Position numbers and translations under genes: made by a program
Source: JBLHLB01 sp047618505
GTDB lineage: Bacteria; Planctomycetota; UBA1135; GCA-002686595
DNA length: 41,920 bases
Reading direction: 5' to 3'
NCBI GenBank assembly: GCA_047618505.1
Contig: JBLHLB010000006.1
Span: forward strand, 1 to 41,920
Shown: positions 1-8,448 of the stretch, piece after piece
How the letters are laid out: every line of letters starts with the position of its first letter
How positions within the stretch are numbered: the first letter of the stretch is position 1
Notes under the pieces: model-generated
Seen by the model: only the letters and a program-made list of their open reading frames with translations
What the model was told of the DNA's origin: nothing
The model's database searches: none

Positions 1-696
1 GCCGTATATCCCGGGCTCTTCACTGAACTCCGCAAGCGCCCGAGACTTGGCATCCATTTCGGCATGGTCGAAAGGAAACCGAATGACAAACCGAGCATCG
101 CTGAAAATGATCCAAGTCCAATCTTCCTTGGCGGCAGCGATCCAGCGCTCCGCGGTCAGGAGGAAGTCATCTTCGTTGACTGGATCCCCCTCGGACTTGT
201 CCCCATCCGAGCCGTAATTCTCGGCATCCCGTGACGCTTCGTTAAGCTCGGCTTGTACCAGTATGCCGGCGTTGATGACCTCGTTAACACGGGACACGAC
301 GGCCTTTAGGGAGCGCACCTCCACATACTGGAACCCAGAGAGTCGTCCTTGGTCATCGAGAAACAATCCGTGCTCCATGAGGCTGACACCGGCCGCAAGG
401 GCACGATCAGCTTCCGACCATTTGGGAGCGAGCTTGTCCAACTCCAGATAGAACGGCCACCCAAAACCAAAGGTACGAGCCCCCTGGATCAGGGGAGTGA
501 TTTCGCGTCTGGCTTTCACAACATCTTTTTGACTCCGCGCCATTATGCCCCGATGCACAAAGACAAATTCGAGCCGGTCGTCTTCCACGTCGTGTACGGC
601 CAGGATCACTTGGCTGTCAACCTGGAGGTGACAACCAATAAGTGGAGCCACAACCAGTAGAACGGTGATCAGGCGTGAGGGGAATTCTCGAAGCAT
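1..696 (-). CDS. Partial lipoprotein of unknown function, 3' end beyond the window
   Basis: An uninterrupted minus-strand frame of 232 codons starts at an ATG at 696 and is still open at base 1, so the C-terminus lies outside the window. The N-terminus reads MLREFPSRLITVLLVVAPL followed by I-G-C, a basic n-region, hydrophobic core and lipobox with Cys at residue 22, which predicts an exported lipid-anchored protein. The rest is soluble, with an acidic stretch around residues 140-165 and Trp-rich segments near residues 90 and 180. I recognise no family. The upstream 340 bases carry no gene, so it probably has its own promoter. The lipobox and codon-level continuity make it a convincing gene; its function is unknown. 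Confidence 0.7.
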   Translation of the reverse strand, partial: MLREFPSRLITVLLVVAPLIGCHLQVDSQVILAVHDVEDDRLEFVFVHRGIMARSQKDVVKARREITPLIQGARTFGFGWPFYLELDKLAPKWSEADRALAAGVSLMEHGLFLDDQGRLSGFQYVEVRSLKAVVSRVNEVINAGILVQAELNEASRDAENYGSDGDKSEGDPVNEDDFLLTAERWIAAAKEDWTWIIFSDARFVIRFPFDHAEMDAKSRALAEFSEEPGIYG

Positions 697-1036
697 GACA
701 GTGTCTCGGAAAGGCCAGGCTGGCTGCATTTGTCACGTCAAGGCGTACTCGCTGCAGACATCCGAGCAGGTGCCTATCGAATAGGGCCAGGGAATAACAA
801 ACGAAGTGTAGGACGCGGCAGTTCAGCGGAACCCCCCCTATTCAAGAGTCTATTCCAGAGAAGTGGGCGTAGGGTCATGGAGTAGGCACAGAGTCATTGG
901 CACACCAAAAACGAGCAGGCGGCAATCGCATCTCACACTCGTGCTCTGTACGGTACCGAGACGCAAATAGCCGTGGACACGATGAGCTGTTCACGACGCC
1001 CAGGACCCCTACCAAATACTGAGCCGAATACTGAGG
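697..1036. other. Intergenic region between divergent genes
   Basis: These 340 bases separate the leftward lipoprotein gene from the rightward oxidoreductase operon. No convincing coding frame, repeat or RNA gene is seen. It must hold the promoters of both flanking transcripts, but no box could be assigned with confidence. The bases just before the start at 1037 read TGAGG, a modest ribosome binding site. Confidence 0.5.
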
Positions 1037-2476
1037 ATGGACTTCAAGACCCCCGGGCATCACAAACACTGGGAGGAATTTGACGCGCATTGGCGGGGTG
1101 TTGCGGAGGACCTCGGCAGTGACGAGGTATTGCTCGGTTCCGCGGGGGCTCTCGCTAAGCCCTTTCGCTTGAAGAATCAGACCATAGGGAACCGTTGGGC
1201 GATCCATCCCATGGAGGGTTGGGATGGCACCGATCAAGGTCTACCCAGCGAAGATACGCTACGCCGCTGGAGCAACTTCGGACGCAGTGGAGCCAAGCTG
1301 ATCTGGGGTGGTGAGGCCTTCGCCGTAACCGCTGAAGGGCGCGCCAATCCCAATCAGCTGTTCTTGAATCCTGAGGTCGACTCAGTTGGCGGGCTGCGCC
1401 GCTTGCGCACCACCCTGCTCGATGCCCATCGATCCACGGGCAGTGGAACAGATGATCTGTACCTTGGCCTGCAACTGACTCACTCGGGTCGCTTCAGCCG
1501 ACCGACCAGCGAGGGTCCCGCGGCACGCATCGCCTATCGACATCCGATCCTCGATGCCCGTGTTGGCGTGAGCTCCGATGACGCGTTATTGAGCGATGCG
1601 GAACTCGAGGGAATCATGGCTCTCTATGTGGATGCAGCTCGGGCTGCACAAGAGGCCGGCTTCGACTTCGTCGATGTTAAATGTTGCCACGGCTATCTCC
1701 TGCACGAGTTGCTCGGGGCCAAGACTCGCTCGGGTCCCTACGGTGGAAGCTTCGAGAACCGCACGCGCTTCTTTCGCGAGACGGTCGCCGCCATTCGCTC
1801 CAGCTGCCCCGGGCTTGAGATCGGAGTGCGCGTGTCGATCGGTGATCTCTTCCCCTTTTCCCCCGGTGAGAGTCGTCGTGGCGAGCCCAAGGGCTGGGAA
1901 GCGTCACTCCCCTACACCTACGGATTTGGCGTAGACGAAGCAGACCCTCGTCGCATTGACCTTGGTGAGAGCTTTCAGTTCCTGCACCTGTTGCAGGATC
2001 TCGGCATCGTTCTCGTGAATTTGACACTCGGCTCGCCCTACTACAATCCGCACCTGCAGCGTCCGGCGGCTTACCCTCCGAGCGACGGGTATCAACCTCC
2101 GGAGGACCCCCTCAATCAAGTGGCAGAGCATCTGCGTATTGCCCGCAAATGCAAGCAGGCATTCCCGAGCCTGGCCTTTGTAGGGACCGGGTACAGCTAC
2201 CTCCAGGAGTGGCTGCCAAACGTGGCGCAGTACGAGGTTGCCGGTGGGCACGTGGACTTCGTCGGAATGGGCCGCATGGTCCTAAGCTATCCCGAGCTGC
2301 CCCTTGATGTGCTGCGCGGTGAAAAACTGCGACGCAAGAAGATCTGCCGCACCTTCAGCGACTGCACCACGGGACCGCGCAACGGTCTCCAGAGCGGTTG
2401 CTATCCACTCGACGCCATCTACAAGCAACGACCTGAGTACAAGACATTGAAAGAGATCAAGGAGCGCATGCGTTGA
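1037..2476 (+). CDS. Old Yellow Enzyme family NADH:flavin oxidoreductase
   Basis: This 479-residue protein has the FMN-binding TIM barrel of the Old Yellow Enzyme/2,4-dienoyl-CoA reductase family, whose members reduce activated C=C bonds with NAD(P)H. Visible signatures are LQLTHSGRFSRP (residues 145-156) and DVKCCHGYLLHELL (213-226), followed by GPYGGSFENRTRF (233-245), the classical flavin/substrate region. The usual H-x-x-H/N substrate-anchoring pair appears as K215-C-C-H218. The C-terminus has a Cys-rich tail (CRTFSDC, then SGCYPLD) but not the four-Cys cluster of the Fe-S subgroup. No signal peptide is seen, so it should be cytoplasmic. Its stop overlaps the TTG start of the next gene, implying translational coupling with a transporter and a DUF993 enzyme. 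The substrate is unknown. Confidence 0.88.
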   Translation: MDFKTPGHHKHWEEFDAHWRGVAEDLGSDEVLLGSAGALAKPFRLKNQTIGNRWAIHPMEGWDGTDQGLPSEDTLRRWSNFGRSGAKLIWGGEAFAVTAEGRANPNQLFLNPEVDSVGGLRRLRTTLLDAHRSTGSGTDDLYLGLQLTHSGRFSRPTSEGPAARIAYRHPILDARVGVSSDDALLSDAELEGIMALYVDAARAAQEAGFDFVDVKCCHGYLLHELLGAKTRSGPYGGSFENRTRFFRETVAAIRSSCPGLEIGVRVSIGDLFPFSPGESRRGEPKGWEASLPYTYGFGVDEADPRRIDLGESFQFLHLLQDLGIVLVNLTLGSPYYNPHLQRPAAYPPSDGYQPPEDPLNQVAEHLRIARKCKQAFPSLAFVGTGYSYLQEWLPNVAQYEVAGGHVDFVGMGRMVLSYPELPLDVLRGEKLRRKKICRTFSDCTTGPRNGLQSGCYPLDAIYKQRPEYKTLKEIKERMR

Positions 2477-3831
2477 AGGACCCCGCTGAAGAACAACGCG
2501 AACTTGAGGCCCTGGATGCCAAGCCCTTCGTGCCGCGCACGTTTGGATATCTCCGTCGCATCGGCCCAGGCTACATGCAGTCCGCCATGACACTCGGTGG
2601 AGGTACGGCCTTCGCGTCGATATTCGCCGGGGCAGCCTTTGGCTATCAACTCCTCTGGGTCGCCCCCGTGGCGATGCTCTTCGGAATCGTCGTGCTGTCC
2701 GCTGTGGCTCACCAAACGCTTTCCACCGGGGAGAATCCTTTTCAGTCCATGAAGCGTCACGCCGGGCCGTTCTTCGCCTATGGCTGGGCCTTCAGCGGAA
2801 TCGCCTCCTCTATCATTTGGCAATTCGCCCAGTACGCCCTCGCTAGCGCGATGCTTGTGGCTCTGGCGAAGAACGCCGGCCTTGAGGTCTCAAGCGGAGC
2901 CATGGGCGCCTTTGCACTCGCTTGGTGCGTCGGCGTCGCCCTGCTCTACGATTCGCGGCCGAATCTCGTGCGGCTCTACGAGAACATCATCAAGGGCACT
3001 GTCTGGTTCATCATTGCCTGCTTCGGTTTTGTCGTAATCAAGTCCGGCATCCCCCATCCCGGAGACCTCTGGGCCGGGATGATTCCCTTCAATATTCCCG
3101 ATGTGAATCAAGGGGTTGCCGGAACCACGTTGGTCGTCTCTGGACTGGCGGCGGCCGTTGGCGCGAACATGGTGTTTGTCTATCCCTACACCCTTCGCAA
3201 GCGCGGCTGGGGTCGGGCACACCGGCGCTTGGCGCGTATAGACCTGGGGTTTGGCATGTTCATCCCCTACGTAATCGCCGCCAGCCTAATGTTGATCGCC
3301 TCCGCAAGCGTATTCCACTACGGCGATCCGGACCTCTTTACCGGCAAGAAAATCGCGCCGGTTGATGCGGCACAAATGCTTGCGGCGCCCGACAAGCTCG
3401 GGCCCACCGTAGGGCTTTGGGTCTTTGGTTTGGGCATCGTCGCCATGGCCCTTTCCTCAATCACCATGCAGATGCTTTGCTCAGGGTTCGCCCTGTGTGA
3501 GATGTTCGGCTGGAAGTCCGAGGGACCGCGCTACAAGATCGGCCTCATGCTGCCCGCCATCGGTGTGCTCGGTGCCGTTTTCTGGAAAGACATGAGCCTT
3601 TGGATTGCTGTTCCAACCAATGTCGTCTGCGGCTTTCTTCTGCCCATCGCTTACATCGGTTTCATACGACTCCAACGCAGCAAAGCCTATCTAGGTGACG
3701 ACCGCCCCGAAGGCCTACCTGGCAAATTGTGGGTGCTCGGCATGGGGGTCAGCACTGCAGTGCTCGTCGGATTCCTCGGGTGGTATGCCTGGAATCAAGT
3801 GCCCGGTTGGTTCGGAGCCATGGGCTCATGA
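2473..3831 (+). CDS. Nramp-like membrane transporter lacking the canonical metal-binding motif
   Basis: A 452-residue polytopic protein of about 11 hydrophobic segments. The N-terminal IGPGYMQSAMTLGGGT (residues 30-45), followed by a Gly-rich helix ending FGYQLLW, has the layout of helix 1 in the Nramp divalent-metal transporter fold. The DPGN metal-binding motif is replaced by G-G-G-T. The helix-6 region reads VGANMVFVYPYTL where metal transporters usually have a Met-Pro-His motif. It is therefore an Nramp-related protein that may carry something other than Mn or Fe. The start is a TTG inside the preceding stop (TTGA), and its own stop overlaps the next ATG (ATGA), so all three genes form one translationally coupled unit. 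Membership in the fold is fairly secure; the cargo is not. Confidence 0.75.
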   Translation: MKDPAEEQRELEALDAKPFVPRTFGYLRRIGPGYMQSAMTLGGGTAFASIFAGAAFGYQLLWVAPVAMLFGIVVLSAVAHQTLSTGENPFQSMKRHAGPFFAYGWAFSGIASSIIWQFAQYALASAMLVALAKNAGLEVSSGAMGAFALAWCVGVALLYDSRPNLVRLYENIIKGTVWFIIACFGFVVIKSGIPHPGDLWAGMIPFNIPDVNQGVAGTTLVVSGLAAAVGANMVFVYPYTLRKRGWGRAHRRLARIDLGFGMFIPYVIAASLMLIASASVFHYGDPDLFTGKKIAPVDAAQMLAAPDKLGPTVGLWVFGLGIVAMALSSITMQMLCSGFALCEMFGWKSEGPRYKIGLMLPAIGVLGAVFWKDMSLWIAVPTNVVCGFLLPIAYIGFIRLQRSKAYLGDDRPEGLPGKLWVLGMGVSTAVLVGFLGWYAWNQVPGWFGAMGS

Positions 3832-5024
3832 GCGTAGCCTTCGAGTCCCCGCTCGGGTCATTCGTGATCCGGGACGACCTGCTCGCCCCCTACCGGGACG
3901 AGCTTGCGTCGGAAGAGGACTCGACGCCGGTGCGCCTCGTCTATGCGGCGGCTCACCTGGTTATGGAGTCTGAGTATGCAACGGTGACGCATTGCCTTGA
4001 GTCCCCCGTCCTGGCGGCGGACTTGACCGATCACATCGATTGGGATGCAACATTCGCCCTACGCCAAAGATTGGATTCCCTAGGGTTCGGCATCGCCGAA
4101 GCGATGGACACGGCTCAGCGATTTCAAATCGGCTGGGACAATGCGATTCGGTTGATCGAAGGCTGTGGCGCCTTGGGCCTGCGAAATGGTTTTGTCGCAG
4201 GCGCCGGTGTGGATCACCTGTCGACCATTGCGGACGAAGACTCCCTGGTTGAGGGCGTCATATTTCAAGCGCGTGCTATCCGGACGGCCGGGGGTATCCC
4301 CATCCTGTTGCCCCTGGCTTGGCTCTGCCAACAGGGCTACCAAGAGGAGGACTACGTGCGGGTCTACGGCCGTATCCTGAGCGGGCTCGAGACTCCGGTG
4401 TTTCTACACTGGCTCGGCGAGATGTTTCTACCCGAGCTTGCGGGCTACTTTCCTGGAGCGAGTTTCTCTCGCATCATGGCGGACAACAGCGCCAAGCTCC
4501 GTGGCGCCAAGCTCTCCTTGCTTGACGCTTCCCTAGAAAGACGACTGCGATCCGAAATTGCACACCGGGATCAAATCCTCCTCACGGGCGACGACTTCAA
4601 CTTTGCAGGCTTGATCAGCGGGGATCCGCCCACGGGTAACACAACGATCGACGGCAGGCAGGTTCCGACCGGGGAATTCAGTCATGGGCTGCTGGGCATC
4701 TTTGACGGCATCGCAGAGCCCGCGAGCCTGGCGCTGCGATTCCTCGCGCGTGGGAACGCCGAGCGCTACGACGATCTAATGGACCCCTGCGAGCGCCTCA
4801 GCCGGCACCTCTTTGGGGCCCCGACACGTCATTACAAGGCAGGCCTCGCCTTCCTTGCATGGCTCAATGGGGATCAGGGGAATCCGATGCTTGTTCAGCA
4901 CGAGGAGCGGGCGCGAACGCCCCAGCACTACGTCCAAGCAGCACGTCTAGCCTCAGAGGCGGGGATATTCCGGGACGCCGAGCTCACGGCGGAACGCCTA
5001 CGGGAATTTCTGGGCAGCGCCTGA
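3828..5024 (+). CDS. DUF993 family protein (dihydrodipicolinate synthase-like TIM barrel)
   Basis: The ATG at 3828 overlaps the transporter stop and gives a 398-residue protein of the size expected for DUF993. An in-frame start 99 bases upstream would lie inside the transporter and is disfavoured. Family-like stretches include RLVYAAAHLV, IDWDATFALRQRL, FGIAEAMDTAQR, a GAGVDHL segment, PVFLHWLGEMF, KLSLLDASLERRL, TGDDFNF, and LSRHLF followed by YKAGLAFLAWLNG. The fold relates to class I aldolase/lyase barrels, so an aldol-type cleavage of a sugar-derived keto acid or ketone is plausible but unproven. No export signal. Position behind an ene-reductase and transporter suggests a cytoplasmic step in catabolism of an imported compound. 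Confidence 0.82.
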   Translation: MSVAFESPLGSFVIRDDLLAPYRDELASEEDSTPVRLVYAAAHLVMESEYATVTHCLESPVLAADLTDHIDWDATFALRQRLDSLGFGIAEAMDTAQRFQIGWDNAIRLIEGCGALGLRNGFVAGAGVDHLSTIADEDSLVEGVIFQARAIRTAGGIPILLPLAWLCQQGYQEEDYVRVYGRILSGLETPVFLHWLGEMFLPELAGYFPGASFSRIMADNSAKLRGAKLSLLDASLERRLRSEIAHRDQILLTGDDFNFAGLISGDPPTGNTTIDGRQVPTGEFSHGLLGIFDGIAEPASLALRFLARGNAERYDDLMDPCERLSRHLFGAPTRHYKAGLAFLAWLNGDQGNPMLVQHEERARTPQHYVQAARLASEAGIFRDAELTAERLREFLGSA

Positions 5025-5152
5025 GGGCAATCTGTTTCTATTGGGTTCGGAGTGCACCGATCTCGCTCCCTCCGCTGCAGTTCCTAGCGACGCGCCGGAG
5101 GGTTGGTTAGGGTGAGTCCTTCGCCCACTACCCTTCGCTGCAGGTCAACTCG

Positions 5153-6607
5153 ATGCGCCCCATTTCTCGACGCAAATTCGTTCGTGGTTCAGCAACCGGC
5201 GCCTTTGCCCTTGGGCTTGCCCCAAGCATCCTCTCGGCGGGAAGACAGAGCGATGAACTGCGTGTGGCGATCGTTGGGATTCGAAGCCGTGGCCGCTCCC
5301 ACATCAATGGTTTTCACGGACTGAAGGGTGTGCGAGTCAGCGCGCTCTGCGATGTGGACTCGAAAGTGTTAGCGCGGGAAGCCAAGGCTTTCACCGATCG
5401 CGGAGAGAGCGTCGAGACGTTCACCGACCTTCGCAAGCTGCTGGAAAAGGGAGGTGTCGATATCATTTCGATCGCGACGCCCAACCATTGGCATGCCCTT
5501 CAAACGATTTGGGCCTGCCAGGCGGGCATGGACGTTTATGTGGAGAAGCCCGTCTCCCACAACGTCTTTGAAGGGCGGCAAATGGTGGCCGCAGCACGCA
5601 AGTACGGGCGCATCGTGCAGACCGGAACGCAGTCTCGCTCAAGCCCCTCGCTCGCGGCAGCCGTCAAATGGGTCCATGAGGGTCACATTGGCAAGATCAC
5701 AACCTCCCGTGGATTGTGCTACAAGCCGCGTCAGTCCATCGGCCACGTGAGTGGACCACAGGGGATCCCCGATCATATCGACTACGATCTGTGGACTGGT
5801 CCGGCCCCCATGGAGCCGCTGATGCGTCGCGATCTGCACTACGATTGGCACTGGGACTTCGCGACGGGCAACGGGGACCTGGGCAACCAAGGTATTCACC
5901 AGATGGACATTTGTCGCTGGTTCTTGGGCGAGAGCAAGCTCGCGCCCGAGGTCTTCGCGGTAGGTGGTCGCTTCGGGTACGCAGATGACGGCAATACACC
6001 CAATACGGCCTCCATTGTGCACGCCTATGCTGGAGCACCCCTGGTCTTTGAAGTTCGCGGCCTGCCCAAGGATGCGGAATCCCAGGCCAGCAATTGGGGC
6101 AAGAACATGGACAGCTTCATGGGGTCACGCATTGGCTGCATCATCCACTGCCAGAACGGACACGTGGTGGTTCCCAGCTACACCGCGGCCACAGCCTTCG
6201 GATCAGACGGGGAGAAGCTTCAGGAGTGGAAGGGAGGTGGCGATCACTTCGCAAACTTCATCCAAGCGGTACGTGCCCGTGACGCTTCTCTCTTGAACGC
6301 CGACATTGCGGAGGGGCACATCTCAAGTGCACTCTGTCACGTGGGTAACATCTCCTACCTAGCTGGTCGGGCAGCAACGCTCGAGGACGTTCAAGCGAGC
6401 GTCGGCGACGGTGCTGGGCGCAATGCCCTGGACCGCATGCAGAAGCACCTTGTGGACAACGGCATTGATCTGGGGTCGGACCGCATGACCCTTGGGCGGC
6501 ACCTGTCCATAGACCCCGCCACAGAGAGCATCCTCGGTGATGACCTGGCCCAGGCGATGATGACGCGCAACTACCGCGCGCCCTTCGTGGTCCACGAGAT
6601 CAGCTGA
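5153..6607 (+). CDS. Tat-exported Gfo/Idh/MocA family oxidoreductase
   Basis: The 484-residue product begins MRPISRRKFVRGSATG, a twin-arginine signal (R6-R7), so it is exported folded, presumably with bound NAD(P). A Rossmann segment (VAIVGIRSRGRSH, residues 38-50) and the family Lys motif EKP (131-133) are present, as are DIISIATPNHWH and GDLGNQGIHQMDICRWF in the C-terminal catalytic domain. Family members oxidise or reduce sugar hydroxyls, and several exported ones act at C3 of glycosides. It lies 128 bases after the DUF993 gene, same strand, and ends exactly against the convergent PmoA-like/DUF1080 gene. Length is typical of planctomycete exported members. Exact substrate unknown. Confidence 0.9.
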   Translation: MRPISRRKFVRGSATGAFALGLAPSILSAGRQSDELRVAIVGIRSRGRSHINGFHGLKGVRVSALCDVDSKVLAREAKAFTDRGESVETFTDLRKLLEKGGVDIISIATPNHWHALQTIWACQAGMDVYVEKPVSHNVFEGRQMVAAARKYGRIVQTGTQSRSSPSLAAAVKWVHEGHIGKITTSRGLCYKPRQSIGHVSGPQGIPDHIDYDLWTGPAPMEPLMRRDLHYDWHWDFATGNGDLGNQGIHQMDICRWFLGESKLAPEVFAVGGRFGYADDGNTPNTASIVHAYAGAPLVFEVRGLPKDAESQASNWGKNMDSFMGSRIGCIIHCQNGHVVVPSYTAATAFGSDGEKLQEWKGGGDHFANFIQAVRARDASLLNADIAEGHISSALCHVGNISYLAGRAATLEDVQASVGDGAGRNALDRMQKHLVDNGIDLGSDRMTLGRHLSIDPATESILGDDLAQAMMTRNYRAPFVVHEIS

Positions 6608-8284
6608 TCAACGCCCCTCCCCAAAGGGGTCAGCCTGGGGTGCCGGTTTCGTTTCCGGTGCCCATAGGCGGATCCGACGAACGAGCCCCTGGTCGTCAAA
6701 GGATCCGAAGCCGACACGGCCGAAGCCCAGGGTCGTGTCATTGACCTCTAGCTTCGGCGTCTCCATGTCGTCGAAGAAGACTCGTATCAGGCCAGATGTG
6801 CAATTGCGCTCCACGCGCACCCGGTGCCACTCATCTTCTCCCCAATCAACTCCCTCTGCCAGGGGTTCGAGAAGATTCCGCCGAGGAGCATTGTCCACGA
6901 GCATGACATTGTGTGCGTTGGGATCAGGCTTGGTCGCCAGGTGGGCATAGTAGTACCGACTGGCACCCTCAAAGCCAAAGAAGAGGCATAGGTCACGGTG
7001 GCCATATTCGCGGCCAGTCTGCTTGAGCTCAGCCTCCAGAACAAAGTCCCCCACTAGTGGCGTCTTGAGAAGTGCAATGTTCAAGGGAGATCGATGGGCG
7101 GGCGTGTACTTGCTGCCGCCAAGGAGCTCGAGGTCGCCAATTGTCGTCGTTTTCCAGGCTTCGCGGTCGCTGAAGAGCCAGTCACTCTCGCTGTCTCCTC
7201 GGAATCTTGGGCCCGTATAGACAAGGGGATAGCCCTTTCCAATCGGGTCAACAGCCGAAATGGACGCCTCCTGAATTGCCTCAGAGAAGTGTGTGTATTC
7301 CTCGATCAATTCTGAGCGTTCGGCTGCACCACTGCGGATGACGATGCGCCAGGTGAACTCGATGGAACTGCCCTTCTCCAGACGTAGATCGCCGGTGCCC
7401 GCGGGCTTCTTCTCAAAGTCGTGCGCGCCAAAGGGATTTGCTGCGACGAGTCCGTAGTCACGCGCGTGCCACCAGGTCGGAAAGCGCGGATTCAAAGGCG
7501 AATCAAAGATTGCCACGGTCACCTGCAAACCTTCCACGGGTCCAGAGTAGGCCACCCAGGCTGCGCGTTTGCCCCAGGCATCACCATTGAGATCGCCGCT
7601 GGAGTTCTGTGCGAATCCCTCTGCGACGTCGCCGCTGAGCCGCAGGGTCGGCGCAAGACGAACGGCCATGGTGCCCTCCTTGGTATCACCAAAGATCACT
7701 GACCCACCCGATGCAGTCAGTCGCGTGGCGAGTGTGATGCTGCGCTGACCGTCCTTGGCTTCGAAGGTCAAGCGCCGCTCTTCCCGCAGCACCTCCTTGC
7801 CTTCTGCCTCCCAGGAATACTCGGCCTGTAGGACACCGGGCTGTTCCGGGACTGGCTGCACCTCACCAATCAATCGGATGCGTTCGCCGTGGGCATTACC
7901 ATGCCAGAAATCAAAGCCCTGAACGCTTCCATGGGCAAGCCAGAGGGAGCGATGATGGGGATGGTCCTCCGCCTCTCCGGGCCGAAGATCCATGGGATAG
8001 CCGCGTGTCACCGGTGTACCAGCGGGTCCAAGAACCGGGTAGAGATAGGGAACCTGTGCATCATGCCGAAGGATGGTAAAGAGCTCCCCATCGACGGTCA
8101 CGCCGACCCCCTCCGGCAAGTCAACGAATTCAATGGAACCAGCCTTGCCGGCATTCCCATCCTGGGAGGCAACATCCGCGGACAGGGCAGCCTGGGCCTG
8201 AACGCCACAGAGAAGCGCCCCGGCACACAGAACGCTTTGAGCGACTCGCGAGAATGTTCCGGGGACTGTTAAACGATCAAGCAT
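6608..8284 (-). CDS. Exported PmoA-like (DUF6807) and DUF1080 fusion protein
   Basis: From the ATG at 8284 the protein has 558 residues; an in-frame TTG lies 30 bases upstream. The N-terminus (MLDRLTVPGTFSRVAQSVLC, then a hydrophobic run to AQA) is a Sec signal peptide. Residues about 40-335 match the PmoA-like/DUF6807 beta-rich domain, with HPHHRSLWLAHG and GFDFWHG as landmarks. Residues about 350-548 match DUF1080, a concanavalin-like fold now linked to 3-keto-glycoside cleavage (landmarks FVLEAELKQTGREYG, WHRVRVE and GRVGFGSFDDQG). The fusion suggests one periplasmic protein that binds and cleaves an oxidised sugar. It faces the exported Gfo/Idh oxidoreductase tail to tail with no spacer. 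Confidence 0.82.
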   Translation of the reverse strand: MLDRLTVPGTFSRVAQSVLCAGALLCGVQAQAALSADVASQDGNAGKAGSIEFVDLPEGVGVTVDGELFTILRHDAQVPYLYPVLGPAGTPVTRGYPMDLRPGEAEDHPHHRSLWLAHGSVQGFDFWHGNAHGERIRLIGEVQPVPEQPGVLQAEYSWEAEGKEVLREERRLTFEAKDGQRSITLATRLTASGGSVIFGDTKEGTMAVRLAPTLRLSGDVAEGFAQNSSGDLNGDAWGKRAAWVAYSGPVEGLQVTVAIFDSPLNPRFPTWWHARDYGLVAANPFGAHDFEKKPAGTGDLRLEKGSSIEFTWRIVIRSGAAERSELIEEYTHFSEAIQEASISAVDPIGKGYPLVYTGPRFRGDSESDWLFSDREAWKTTTIGDLELLGGSKYTPAHRSPLNIALLKTPLVGDFVLEAELKQTGREYGHRDLCLFFGFEGASRYYYAHLATKPDPNAHNVMLVDNAPRRNLLEPLAEGVDWGEDEWHRVRVERNCTSGLIRVFFDDMETPKLEVNDTTLGFGRVGFGSFDDQGLVRRIRLWAPETKPAPQADPFGEGR

Positions 8285-8448
8285 GGGGAGGTTCCGTGGG
8301 GCACTGGGACTCAAGCTATGCTAGCGAAGGGTGCGGATTGAAAACACCGTTGGCGCAGGCAGCCATCCTTTGCTTACGGTCCCATGGCTCAGCCAATCCC
8401 CTCATCGACCAATTTCCGCAATATCCTGGCCCACAGGGCAGACCCTCC
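8285..8448. promoter_or_regulatory. Divergent promoter region, PmoA-like/DUF1080 gene and sulfatase
   Basis: The two start codons (minus ATG at 8284, plus ATG at 8449) face away across 164 bases, so promoters for both genes must lie here or inside the neighbouring ends. The frame of the sulfatase stays open upstream into this region but without signal-peptide-like sequence, so it is taken as non-coding. No operator dyad was identified. Confidence 0.4.
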
